From Sodalis endosymbiont of Henestaris halophilus (GTDB lineage: Bacteria > Pseudomonadota > Gammaproteobacteria > Enterobacterales > Enterobacteriaceae), in assembly GCF_900161835.1 (NCBI RefSeq), contig NZ_LT897836.1:806001-870000 (forward strand): a stretch of DNA of 64,000 bases, written 5' to 3'. Positions 34,972-45,484 of the stretch are shown piece after piece. Both the position numbers and the translations under genes were made by a program. Numbering within the stretch: the stretch's first letter is position 1; the number at the start of each line of letters is the position of its first letter. The notes under the pieces are model-generated. The model saw only the letters and a list, made by a program, of their open reading frames with translations, made no database searches and was not told the DNA's origin.

Positions 34972-36179
34972 AAAAGCGTAAAATCCTGTTTGCAGAGCGT
35001 TGGTATGAGTTTACGCATACGGGACGTAAAGAGGAAATTGTTTTCCTGGAGCATTATTCTTAGTAACCAATGCGCGGCTTAGCATGGTTAAAGGTAGTTA
35101 TAATGGTATTCGTTAGTCTAAACCTACTCTGAAGGTTTGCATAAATAAATTATAATGTAGTTACCGCTATTGCATGAAATGTCAGATATAATCTATAGAA
35201 CAATCAGTAAGTTAATGTGTAATATCTCATTAATTGCCGCCTAATGCTTGATTCATTTTAAGCTTAAGCACTTTAGGCTATCCTTTATTTTTCTTTATGG
35301 CCATATACTCATCTAGGTATGTTGCATTTTTATCGTATTGCTGTTGAAATATGCAATACTGCTAAATTTTGTGTTAGTATGCTGTCGCATTAGCTATAGT
35401 ATTGCACGTAAGATACACGTATCTTACTCTATCTCTTCCATGTGTGCGAGAGACGGTAGGGTAGATTTTCTAGGGATCAGTTAATTTGGCAACGCCGGTT
35501 GCATAACTGAAATACTTCTAAAAGTAATCCTTACTGAGTCAATAACCAGGGTGTGAGGTTATTGAGTAAGTAGGTAACTCTGATTAACATTAGTTGTAGG
35601 TACTATTAATGAATAGGAAAATAGATGTTACTTTAACGAATCGGCCACGTCTTTTCGGTAAGTATAAATAAATTTAATTCACGTTACAAAATTGTATTTG
35701 TATTGCCACAAAAAGTTTGACTATCTGCATAAACGGTCAAAGATATATAGTTAAAAAAGAGTCCTGTAAAGGGAATAAAACAGTGTCAGTTAATAAGTAA
35801 AAATAACGGGTAATTAACCATAGCGTTAATGTGGTTTAAAACAAGGTTAAAACATGCTTAATAAAGCATTATACAATATTCGGCAGTTTTTAAAGTAGCT
35901 TGTTTATGCACGGTAAACATGCTAAACGACAAATAGATTATAAATAAGTTAGCAAACATGCTTACTATATGCATTTAAATGTTGTTTTTACAACATAAAT
36001 GCCATTAATGTTACGTTAACTATTTTAAATTAGACTTATAGCTTTATATGGTTATTTATTACGTCTACTTAATTAGACGTTTATTTTGGTTACAGAATTA
36101 ATTCTGTTATGTATTTTGCTTCTATTCAATGAAGTTACCTTTCACTTTACAATATCCCATATGTTTAATGCTTTCTGTT
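34972..36179. other. Degenerate tract where kch and yciI are expected
   Basis: E. coli has kch and yciI between cls and tonB. I found no reliable trace of either in this 1.2 kb, nor any open frame. Confidence 0.45.
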
Positions 36180-36690
36180 GCTTAAACGTCAGCATGACGA
36201 TCGTCTCATGACGTACAGACTAACAGGTACCAGGAAAGCTTTTAATAACGCGCCGCCGCCCCATCAGGATACTATAGACCATTTTATTTAACTTTTGAAG
36301 GAACTCTATTGAGCTGAATATAGAAAAGCTTGTTAGCAGGTTTTTAATGTTAATGTTAATTATAAGTGAAATTGCATACTATGCACACATAGTTTTGTCC
36401 TAGCAGAGCAACATGTTCGAGCAAAATATGCCGTTTCGGCATATGCGTTGGTTGCATGATAAGCTCGGTGAGCTGGGGCGATCGATACAGTTAATTTTAA
36501 GTTCTATCTAAAGGTTTTCAGCGAAAGTAAATAACAGTAGTAAGCGGGATTAATAATGTGGAAGAATGCACTTTTTGTTCTGTTGTAGAGATAGATGTCG
36601 GTTAAATATTAGAGGTGCTGTCTGCAAGGCAAGGTCGCCGTACAATAGAGAACAACCACGTGAGAAGATTCCTGTGAGATAAATAAAAAA
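36180..36690 (+). pseudogene. tonB: Remnant of tonB
   Basis: At 36188 the plus strand reads VSMTIVS, stop, RTD, which fits ISVTMVTPAD of E. coli TonB. A proline run NAPPPPHQD follows in another frame, at the start of the proline-rich spacer (QAVQPPPEPVVE). At about 36610-36670 EVLSARQGRRTIENNHVRR fits QILSAKPANMFEREVKNAMRR of the C-terminal receptor-binding domain. tonB and yciA converge, as in E. coli. TonB powers outer-membrane uptake of siderophores and cobalamin. Loss means no TonB-dependent import unless another copy exists. Confidence 0.65.
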
Positions 36691-36759
36691 GCTAGTATAA
36701 AAGTCACAGCAGTTGATGTTTGTTTCTATTCTCCAACTGGATACCGAGGTAATAAAATC

Positions 36760-37097
36760 TAGTTTAGATTTTCTTTTAGCGCTATTTAATGAACTATAAT
36801 ATTGCTTTTACCCGTGTTTTGACTTAGATATTAATTGTCAAAATTATTCCCTGTTGTCAAATATTAGACATAGCAACTAATAAACATCGACCACAGCTAA
36901 TGGGTTTAGAAATATTATGTTATGTATTATAACAGTTCATTAGAAACCTAGAGTTAGCGATTTGCCAGGATCGTTCTGCCAATATCCATCTGTATGACCT
37001 CAAATATGGCTGTCGTTGAATTAAGCGATAGCCGAACATTGTTATCGTATCTAGCACCATTTTACCACTAAGCAGTATTAATTACCTTGCTCATCAT
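36760..37097 (-). pseudogene. yciA: Remnant of yciA (acyl-CoA thioesterase)
   Basis: On the minus strand MVLDTITM fits LVLRTLAM near the YciA N-terminus. After a frameshift AIFEVIQMDIGRTILANR fits DIFGGWLMSQMDIGGAILAKE, the hot-dog fold active-site region. Next, FLNPLAVVDV fits FLRPVAVGDV, and QQGIILTINI, stop, VKTRVK fits QKGTTSVSINIEVWVKK. There are several stops and three frame changes. The gene order yciC-yciB-yciA is as in E. coli. YciA hydrolyses short acyl-CoAs. Confidence 0.8.
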
Positions 37098-37164
37098 GAT
37101 GTTAGTTATATGACACATACGTCAAATGCACGCAGGATTAATAGATGTTATTATTGCTTTCATA

Positions 37165-37693
37165 TTCCACTATAATGCAGTATATATAAATGTCGATAGA
37201 CAGCTTAAATATCAGAGCACCGGGTCGTAAAATTCAAAAACCTTAAAATTTGCTCATACGTTCTGCGGCAATCAAAATAAGGTATAAAATGTTTAACGCG
37301 CCGCAGGCAATGAAAAATACTGCTCAGGCAATATTTAAATTATTTCTAAACTACTCCGTGAAACGGAGTAGTTTGGTCTAAAATGCGTTAAATGATCTTC
37401 CTATTTATTAAGGATTGGATAATTAAAAGTATCTTAACAAACAGAGTATAAATCACAATCACCTTCACTCTTGATAGAGTCCCGAATTATGGTGGTAAAG
37501 TGCTAGCAAGCTAGGCATTGCTAACAATATGAAGGTGATAAGACGATCTTTTACTTTTGAAAATGCATCCGCGTGAAAACGAATACATTCGCTGAAGACA
37601 AATATTATCAATAGGCTGGTAGCGTAGTAAATATCCTACAACTCATATGTGATAAAATACACTACAGGGCATGAAGTCAAGAAACCTACTCAT
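37165..37693 (-). pseudogene. yciB: Remnant of yciB (inner-membrane septation protein)
   Basis: From an ATG at 37693, 37 bases after the yciC stop, the minus strand reads MSRFLDFMPCSVFY (E. coli MKQFLDFLPLVVFF). After a frameshift come DIYYATSLLII (DIYAATAALIV) and KVKDRLITFILL (KVEKMALITFVLV). Near the end NLNIA, stop, AVFFIACG fits NLAWAVFFILCG, where the stop is a TGG to TGA change. A 12-bp palindrome (37348-37374) interrupts the middle. YciB is a multi-span inner-membrane protein linked to division and envelope synthesis. The whole gene length is still present. Confidence 0.85.
37348..37374. repeat. 12-bp perfect inverted repeat with 3-base loop, inside yciB remnant
   Basis: AAACTACTCCGT (37348-37359), GAA, ACGGAGTAGTTT (37363-37374). 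It sits within the yciB remnant at a place where the parent protein has no matching sequence, so it appears to have arisen after inactivation. Confidence 0.75.
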
Positions 37694-37730
37694 AACACAG
37701 TCGACTAGTAAATACTGCAAACGTTTGTTA

Positions 37731-38486
37731 TCAATTTTGCGGTAATAACATATACAGTCGATAAAGGTATATTAGCAAAAGTGCTGAAATAAGATTGCTT
37801 AACCCATTCAATAATATTTCCGCGATTAGCAAAGACATAAAAGTGCACTGAGTCATCAGCAGTAACACTACGGCTTTAGCTAGAAGCCAGAATAATACTG
37901 CTGGCGCTAGTAGTCGCACATTAGTAAATGCCATCTTGGTGCTTATATGCATGGATTTAATAGTGCTTAAATTATCTCTAGTAGCAATGATTGGCGCTAG
38001 GCTGAAAGCGATAGCTAATAGTACACCAGGTACGATAATAAGCAATAAACCCAGCTGCACGAGTAGAGTAATAAGAAAAATAAGTACTAGCAGTCGTGGC
38101 AAAAGAGGTATCGATAGGCTGATAGCGCGTAATACGCTTACGGATTGATTGTTAGATATCAAGTTAATCATAGTTAGAAGACCGGCTACTAGAATTACAT
38201 TGCCGACTAAGATAGCTAAGGTCTTAGCAGCGGAGGCTTGCAGCAATATACACTGCTGCTCTGCCGATATATGTCGTACTAACTGTTGCAGGTTTATATC
38301 GGTAATATCGCTTATATAAGTACTATTGTTCAGCGCTATTAACTGCTGGCTGTCTGGGGATAGCATATGTTTCAGAATGACGCTTATTAATGCCGTCAAT
38401 ATCGCCAACATCACAATACTGGTAAATTGATTACGGAAAAAATATAGCATGTCTCGGTATACTGTATTTGCTATAATAATTGGCAT
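37731..38486 (-). CDS. yciC: YciC family inner-membrane protein (UPF0259)
   Basis: Multi-span inner-membrane protein of uncertain function, 251 aa against 247 in E. coli. The N-terminus YRDMLYFFRNQFTSIVML matches YRDTGNFFRNQFMTILLV. LLQASAAKTLAILVGNVILV, ALLLIIVPGVLLAIAFSLAP-type segments and the end LSNLISALLLIYLYRLYML also match. About six hydrophobic stretches are visible (roughly 20-38, 85-108, 118-135, 138-165, 188-210 and 225-246). It is open and full-length while the co-transcribed yciB and yciA downstream have decayed, so it is probably still needed. ATG is the start; the ribosome site AAGGAA is fair. Confidence 0.9.
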   Translation of the reverse strand: MPIIIANTVYRDMLYFFRNQFTSIVMLAILTALISVILKHMLSPDSQQLIALNNSTYISDITDINLQQLVRHISAEQQCILLQASAAKTLAILVGNVILVAGLLTMINLISNNQSVSVLRAISLSIPLLPRLLVLIFLITLLVQLGLLLIIVPGVLLAIAFSLAPIIATRDNLSTIKSMHISTKMAFTNVRLLAPAVLFWLLAKAVVLLLMTQCTFMSLLIAEILLNGLSNLISALLLIYLYRLYMLLPQN

Positions 38487-38669
38487 AAAAGTAGTTCCTT
38501 TAAGAAAATAGTTAATAACTAAATTAGTTCGACGATTCTATCTTGTTAATACAAGATTTAACACTTTCTTTCATGTGCTATTCGGGGGCATAAGATCGTT
38601 TCTATTTGTTAAATAGCGTATTAACAGATATCCTCAAACAGGAATAAAGTGGTTCTTTGAATATCAGAT

Positions 38670-39220
38670 GTATCTTGCTGGCGTTTCGTTTTTTTATCAT
38701 AGTAAAAAATATGTCGTAATGTTTCATATCAAAGATCCAGTATATGTGATAGTTGTTATCCATGTGCATCATATTAGTCACCGACTCCATAACGTCTAAA
38801 TAGAGAATTTGAACAATACACTCGAACAATACTAATCTACTTATTGCAAGTAATAAAATGATTGATTATGGCCTTTTGCTATTATTAATGTCTAGTTAAT
38901 AGATATTAACTTATAAATATTAGTAAAATTGACATTGCTTATTATAGCTTATATTTTATTTACTCTAATGTTATCAATATGTTCAAGATGATAAAATCAA
39001 ATTAACACCTAATATCCAAGAATAAACTAAGGTATATCATAACTGTTTTAGTTTTATTGGTAGTCACTATTCATTATTATTGTTTGCTAAGGAATAGTCA
39101 TTATAATATACTCATGATAACTAAGTTTAGTATTAGCGATAACACGTATAAGGAGACTTATCTTAAGTTGCATGATTACCTATAATATTGATATGAGTTA
39201 TAAGCATGTTCATCATTTAA
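38670..39220 (+). pseudogene. ompW: Possible remnant of ompW (outer-membrane porin)
   Basis: ompW is the next gene, divergent from yciC, in E. coli. At about 39145-39205 a plus frame reads RRLILSCMITYNIDMSYK, which loosely fits RDWLVNMSVWYMDIDTTANYK of OmpW. The distance from yciC is right for that residue position. Only this stretch fits and it is weak, so the call rests mainly on position. Confidence 0.3.
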
Positions 39221-41858
39221 CTATTTACTAATAATACCTTTAAATAGAGTAATTGACGATAATCCTGATAACGCAATATTATTTGATAATACGTAGTTAA
39301 GCTACAGTCTTATATAAGTATTTGCATAAATCATGTTAGTATTTATAATACTTACTTCAATCAAAAGTGAGAGAATCTCATTTTAAGCTATTTCAGCATG
39401 AAGTATTTATTGGGAATGTGACTGTTCTGGCAAGTGAAAGTAAATTATAATATTCACAATAAGTAACTAACGTATAATTCTGTCTGGTATATTGTTATTA
39501 ATACCTATGATTACTTTAAAAACGTTGGTCAGCAGTAATCTATTTACATTAACATTAATCTTAAGGTGTTTATGTTTCCGCTGGCTAGTTTGTCTGGCGT
39601 TTTTTTTGATTAAATAAGAAATAGCGTACTTATTCTTTCGAATAAGTTTATTGAAACTAACATAAGTTAGTTAACTTGCATATTGCTTTATATAGACTTC
39701 ACTTTTCCTATTTTTGCACATAGACTATAACACGAAACTTTTTAGCGAGGTAAGAACTCACAAAACTGCTTCACTACAAGCTGTCTTAAGGATTTTAACA
39801 TTGATTTTTTGTGCTCTTAGGTTGTTCATCGCGCACAAATTCCGCCTTTGCCTTAGCGGTTGATAATTGCATTGACTTGCTGTACTTTGCCAATTATTCC
39901 TGCGCGTGAACGTCAATAGGCATATGCGCAGCTTTGCAAGATTATTTTGCGAAACGTGCATATTTTGGGCAATAGAAGAAAATAGATAAAATGGAGGTTA
40001 TGAAGCCTAACGAAATGACATGTTCTTTTGTAAGTAATAATAGGTTCGTGCTACCATCATTGCATTGACACTGATATCATCGACTTTAACGTAAAAAGCA
40101 TTAAATGCTAGCATTGCACATCAAATAAGCAGACAACAATAGGTCAAGAGGTATCGTGATATATTTAGATCTAACTGCTTATTTTATTACGAATGTATAG
40201 ATCCTTTATTGCATCAAAGTCAAACACGTATAAATTATTATTTTAAACGGTGTGCAAATCGCAATAGTGTCGGGGATGGATATTGCCTTAGTTGCAACGC
40301 ATTGTGGTATTAGTGTCGATGCTTTTATCGATAACTTGCAGTAAAAGAGCATTGTTGAGATCGCTAATCGCCATAAAATGATATGCACTCTTTTTAGTTA
40401 AGAGTTGCTAGCTTCTTGAATAGTGTTTGATAATGTTCTAATTTTGATTGCGGTTCATGCTAAAATATCATATGTGATGAAAATATTTTTATTGTAGGGG
40501 GCTATATTATGTTAAGGCCATTGATGTAATTCGTGTATATACTTATGGCATTGTAATTGCTGACGACACAGGCACTAATATCATTTAGTAGAGTAAGCTA
40601 CTTTTGTTCTTGCCGTGCCGCGCATCTCTTCTCCTGTCATTCGTTAAAATTACGCACAATGAGAAGAAACAGATACGTATCAGCCGCAGTGCTGCGCAAT
40701 ATATTTAGTGTATAAAAACAACTGCCTTATTAGAGGTGCGTTATAAGCGTTTTTTATAAGTTTATAGTAGCCTTCTGTGTACCAGAATGAACCAAGTGTT
40801 TCACATGAGCACATATAAAAGACGTTCGGTGCTTTGTACACTATTTAAGTTGATAGTATTCGTAAAATAGTTATTGTAACCACAATTCTGTGGAGCTTTT
40901 GGCACATAACTCATGTTGTTGATTAGCCAAAAATGTCAAATGACATTAGCCGCTATATTAACGTTGCAAATCCTCAGTTAGAAAAAATAGCCAAAATATT
41001 GGCATGCAGCCCCCAAAAAAACATCGCGATAACATGATAGCAACCGTTATTATGCTTAAGCTGTCTGTTGGTAGTGAAAAAGCAGTTATTGTTAGATTAA
41101 CTGTAATTCTGACGATATATTTAGCTCAGATTGAATGATCATGGCTGATCTAAGTTTCAAAACCGTTATGTTTATTATGTCTTTAACTACGTTGCTTATT
41201 TAATAGATCTATTTGCTATATGAAGTTTTTCGATAAGATATAGGTAAGATGCTAAAATATATTAAAGATTGTGGTGGTTTGCATGGATCTTATCGAGTTT
41301 AAAAAATCACTGCAAAATTGAATATCCCTTTTATTTCAACTAGATGAATTGGCATATGATATATATAGTTACTTTTGATTAGAATTATTTGGTTCAAATT
41401 TTAAAATAGATAACAATATTTTATTCAGATCATAAAGTTTTACATGTTTGTCATTTTTATATTTACTTGCGTATTATTACGATATCTTTTTGTGTGATTT
41501 GGCAATCCTAATAGGATTATTTGTTTGGTTTATGATGTTACAAATTGCGCAACCAGAAAATAATTTTCCTTGATTATTGATTGCACCAGCTTTTTATTAT
41601 GTGCTTGGTATCCCTACATGCGTAGGTTTGTTATTTTGTTGCCGATGAACGGGAGATATAAGCAAAATTTATCAGTGTTTTATAAAAACAATAGATCAAC
41701 AATATAAGTTGACTTATTGTTTGTTTTCTATCAAGTTAGAGCGACGTAATAAGTTGATTTTGGCAGCTCTACCACAATATAAAAAAAGAGGTATGCCCAG
41801 TGAGGTCTCGGTACAAAAACTTTGTTATCGCAGAAGACATTACTTAGGTAAAGATAAA
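39221..41858. other. Long unassigned tract upstream of topA
   Basis: In E. coli trpEDCBA, yciV, rluB, btuR, sohB and others lie between ompW and topA, about 15 kb; only 2.6 kb remains. One plus-strand stretch at about 40240-40335 reads GVQIAIVSGMDIALVATH then CGISVDAFIDNLQ before a stop. It looks like real protein but I cannot place it. Nothing else is assignable. Confidence 0.45.
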
Positions 41859-44465
41859 ATGGGTAAATCTCTCGTTATCGTTGAATCGCCAGCTAAAGCC
41901 AAAACGATTAATAAATATTTAGGAAAAGATTATTTAGTTAAGTCCAGCGTCGGTCATATTCGCGATTTGCCAGCCAGCGGTGCAGTAACCCCAAAGAGCA
42001 TCCACGATGGTAAAAAGAAAAAGGATAAACTTGATCCTCATCACGCATTGGTAAACCGAATGGGCATCGATCCTTACCATGGATGGAAAGCGCGATATGA
42101 AATCTTGCCAGGTAAAGAAAAAGTTGTAATTGAACTAAAAGCGCTTGCAGAAAAAGCTAATCATATATATCTCGCAACTGACCTTGACCGTGAAGGAGAG
42201 GCGATTGCCTGGCATGTGCGCGAAGTTATTGGTGGTGATTATAATCGTTTTAGCCGGGTAATATTCAATGAAATAACCCTCAATGCGATTACTCAGGCCT
42301 TTAAACATCCTGGAGAGCTTAATATTGACCGAGTCAATGCCCAACAGGCACGGCGGTTCATGGACCGTGTTGTAGGCTACATGGTTTCACCTCTGCTCTG
42401 GAAAAAAATCGCACGTGGTCTTTCAGCTGGACGCGTTCAGTCGGTAGCGGTCAGGCTAGTAGTAGAACGTGAGCGGGAAATAAAATCGTTTGTACCGAAA
42501 GAATATTGGGAACTTCACGCCAATTTGCAAACCGCACAATCGTTGACCCTAGCGATGCAGGTCACTCATCAGCAGGAAAAAATCTTTAAACCGATTAATC
42601 AGCGACAAATTCAGGCAGCAGTAGACCGGCTAGAAAATTCTGTTTTTGTGGTCAGCTCCCGTGAAGATCAACTTATTAGCAGCAAACTGGGGGCGCCATT
42701 TATCACCTCCACGCTACAGCAAGCGGCTAGTACTCGCCTGGGTTATGGTGTGAAAAAAACTATGATGTTGGCACAGCGTCTGTATGAAGCCGGATATATT
42801 ACTTATATGCGAACTGACTCCACTAATTTGAGTCAAGATGCGCTGAAAATGGCGCGATGCTATATCTGGGTGTCTTTCGGCAGCCCCTATCTACCGAAGA
42901 ATCCCAACAGGTATGAAAGCAAAAATAACTCCCAGGAAGCACATGAGGCTATTCGTCCCTCTGATGTTAATGTTTTAGCAGAGCAATTGAAAGACATGGA
43001 AGCGGATGCGCAAAAACTATATCAGCTGATATGGCGTCAATTTATTGCCTGTCAAATGACTCCAGCTCAATACGAATCTACAGTTATAACTGTGACCGCT
43101 AATGAGTTTCAACTTCGCGCTCGATGCCGCACGCTACGTTTTGATGGTTGGACGAAAGTTATGCCGGATTGGCATAAGTTATCCGAAAGTCAATCCCTGA
43201 CAGCTGTGGAAATAGGTGAAACACTTATACTTAGCAAAGTGCTGCCCAGGCAGCTTTTCACAAATCCGCCTGCCAGGTATAGTGAAGCCTCCCTGGTGAG
43301 GGAGTTAGAAAAACGCGGTATCGGCCGGCCATCGACTTATGTTTCTATTATTTCTACGATTCAAGATCGCGGCTACGTCCACATGGAAAATCGCCGTTTT
43401 TACGCGAATAAAATGGGGGAAATTGTTACTGATCGTTTAGAAAAAAATTTTAGCGAGCTAATGGATTATAATTTCACCGCCAAAATGGAAGATACCCTCG
43501 ATCAAGTAGCTGCTAATCAGCAAGAGTGGAAGAGCGTACTAAATGTATTTTTTGACAAGTTCAGTAAACAACTAAAAAACGCCGAGAAAGATCCGGAAGA
43601 CGGAGGCATGCGGCCTAATTATATGGTCATGATCAGTATTGATTGTCCGTTCTGCGGTCGAAAAATGGGGATCCGAACCGCTAGCACTGGCGTGTTCCTG
43701 GGATGTTCCGGTTATGTGTTACCTTCGAAAGAACGCTGTAAACATACCATAAATTTAATACCTGAAACGGAAAGTTTGAACATGATTGAGGGAGATTATG
43801 CTGAAACTAATGCTCTGCGTGCACGCCGCCGCTGTGAAAAATGTGGTATAGCCATGGACAGCTATATCATTGATTGTCAACGTAAGCTTTACGTATGCGG
43901 TAATAATCCCCTGTGCGATGGTTACGCCATCGCACAAGGAGAATTCCGGATTAAAGGCTATAACAAACCAGTGATCGAGTGTGAAAAATGCAGAGCTGAG
44001 ATGCATCTAAAATTGGGACGTTTTGGTAAATATATGGCCTGTGTTAATGAGGACTGCAAGAATACCCGAAAGATCTTAAGTAACGGCAATGTAGCCCCGC
44101 CGAAATCGGATCCAGTGCCCCTTCCCGAGCTGCTTTGCGAAAAATCGGATGCCTATTTTGTATTGCGTGAAGGCGCCGCCGGCGTTTTTTTGGCTGCTAA
44201 TACTTTCCCCAAGTCCCGTGAGACGCGTGCTCCGCTAGTAGCGGAGCTAGTTCGTTTTCGCGATTGTCTGCCGGAAAAGCTTCGATATCTGGCAGATGCG
44301 CCCATAGAAGATGATGAGGGAAATAGCACTTTAGTGCGTTTTAGTCGTACAACTAAGCAGCAATATATTTGCTCGAAAAAGGCCTGTAAGGCCACCGGAT
44401 GGACCGCTTTTTATGTTGATGGAGAATGGCAAGTGTTTAAAAAATCATGCGATAACTATTCCTAA
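41859..44465 (+). CDS. topA: DNA topoisomerase I TopA
   Basis: Type IA topoisomerase that relaxes negative supercoils. The product is 868 aa (E. coli 865). I start at the ATG at 41859 ([14 protein letters not shown], as in E. coli) with AGG at 41846-41848. The frame stays open 50 codons upstream but that part has no family match. The TOPRIM acidic residues are D108 and D110 in ATDLDREGE, and the active-site tyrosine is Y316 in [10 protein letters not shown]. Three C-terminal zinc-ribbon units keep their cysteines ([24 protein letters not shown]). The extreme C-terminus differs: [11 protein letters not shown] and KKSCDNYS add cysteines absent in E. coli. A terminator follows directly. Confidence 0.96.
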   Translation: MGKSLVIVESPAKAKTINKYLGKDYLVKSSVGHIRDLPASGAVTPKSIHDGKKKKDKLDPHHALVNRMGIDPYHGWKARYEILPGKEKVVIELKALAEKANHIYLATDLDREGEAIAWHVREVIGGDYNRFSRVIFNEITLNAITQAFKHPGELNIDRVNAQQARRFMDRVVGYMVSPLLWKKIARGLSAGRVQSVAVRLVVEREREIKSFVPKEYWELHANLQTAQSLTLAMQVTHQQEKIFKPINQRQIQAAVDRLENSVFVVSSREDQLISSKLGAPFITSTLQQAASTRLGYGVKKTMMLAQRLYEAGYITYMRTDSTNLSQDALKMARCYIWVSFGSPYLPKNPNRYESKNNSQEAHEAIRPSDVNVLAEQLKDMEADAQKLYQLIWRQFIACQMTPAQYESTVITVTANEFQLRARCRTLRFDGWTKVMPDWHKLSESQSLTAVEIGETLILSKVLPRQLFTNPPARYSEASLVRELEKRGIGRPSTYVSIISTIQDRGYVHMENRRFYANKMGEIVTDRLEKNFSELMDYNFTAKMEDTLDQVAANQQEWKSVLNVFFDKFSKQLKNAEKDPEDGGMRPNYMVMISIDCPFCGRKMGIRTASTGVFLGCSGYVLPSKERCKHTINLIPETESLNMIEGDYAETNALRARRRCEKCGIAMDSYIIDCQRKLYVCGNNPLCDGYAIAQGEFRIKGYNKPVIECEKCRAEMHLKLGRFGKYMACVNEDCKNTRKILSNGNVAPPKSDPVPLPELLCEKSDAYFVLREGAAGVFLAANTFPKSRETRAPLVAELVRFRDCLPEKLRYLADAPIEDDEGNSTLVRFSRTTKQQYICSKKACKATGWTAFYVDGEWQVFKKSCDNYS

Positions 44466-44486
44466 ACCAATAATTTGGTTATTTTT
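44465..44486 (+). terminator. Intrinsic terminator of topA
   Basis: AACCAA (44465-44470) and TTGGTT (44475-44480) form a 6-bp stem with a TAAT loop, overlapping the last base of the stop codon, and ATTTTT follows. Short but well formed. Confidence 0.65.
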
Positions 44487-44869
44487 AACTTAATAATTAA
44501 TTTATATTTAGTGAGTTAAACTAACACTATTGTTAGTTGCAAACTTTTTTAGACCCTCATGCAATCTGGAAAATTTCTTGCCATCAACATATTGACATGT
44601 GAAAGATATTAGAAGATAAACGCAGCGTGCAACTTCTCGATAGCATCATAAAAGAGATTTAAGTTAGGATAGATATTAATAACATGTTACAATAATTAAC
44701 ATTGTGCGCTTAAAGTGCTATTTAAGATCTATGTCACCAATATGATAGTGGGCACATACTGATATAAATAAAGTTGTTGACGATTAAGAGATGACGATAG
44801 TATCCTGTTAATTTTTAACTTTAACTTAATATCTTTAAGTTTACTGAGTGTGATGAACTAAGGTAATGG

Positions 44870-45110
44870 ATTCCATCATGCTGACTTGACACACCATGGA
44901 TCGAATTTATTGCTACTGATACGGATGTCATTTGCATTTCATTGCACATTGCAATGAATATCCAGGTGTTACAATTGATGCTATCAATGTTTTGTTTAAA
45001 CTTAATTAGAACACTACCGAAATTAACTTTTGCCGAAGTACATTTTTCTTAATTATTTAAGTGAGATATATGATTTTTATTTGTGTACCCTATTTAACTT
45101 AGTTTGTATT
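44870..45110 (+). pseudogene. cysB: Remnant of cysB (LysR-type regulator), 3' part
   Basis: cysB follows topA on the same strand in E. coli. From 44885 the plus strand reads LDTPWIEFIATDTDVI, which fits GLTPRIVFTATDADVI in the inducer-binding domain of CysB. NLIRTL and FAEVHF, stop, LF then fit DLVRIDA and FRRSTFLRSY at about the right spacing. The distance to topA is too short for the first ~230 codons, so the DNA-binding half has been deleted. CysB activates sulfate and cysteine genes. Confidence 0.75.
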
Positions 45111-45484
45111 TGATAGGGCGGTAGCGTTGTGTCTTAGTTCGTTGAACTAAGCACCAGACTTAGTTGTATAAATACTTTCTAAATTTAATTTATTACCATA
45201 ATCATTCTTCAATGACATAAAAAAGTTACAGTTTACTTTTGTAATGATAAAAATCATTGTGTGAATTTATATTTGTTATAAAGTAATAATTTTGTTTTGA
45301 GGAGTTTTTTAATATTAATTAAATATGTAAGCAAATATTAGTTCGGTTCACATCACATAATATCCACTGTTTTATTTGTACGTAGCAAAACCTTTTGTAC
45401 TGATCTATAATCTGCTAAATTATTAAATTACGGTTACAAACACTAGTGAATCACTAGGATAACTTTATCCTCAATCGCGGCGCA

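Noticed and set aside
36180-36300. Minus-strand PDGAAA-like stretch first considered as yciI
   Set aside because: The plus strand gives a better and ordered match to tonB (VSMTIVS then the proline run), which is also expected there.
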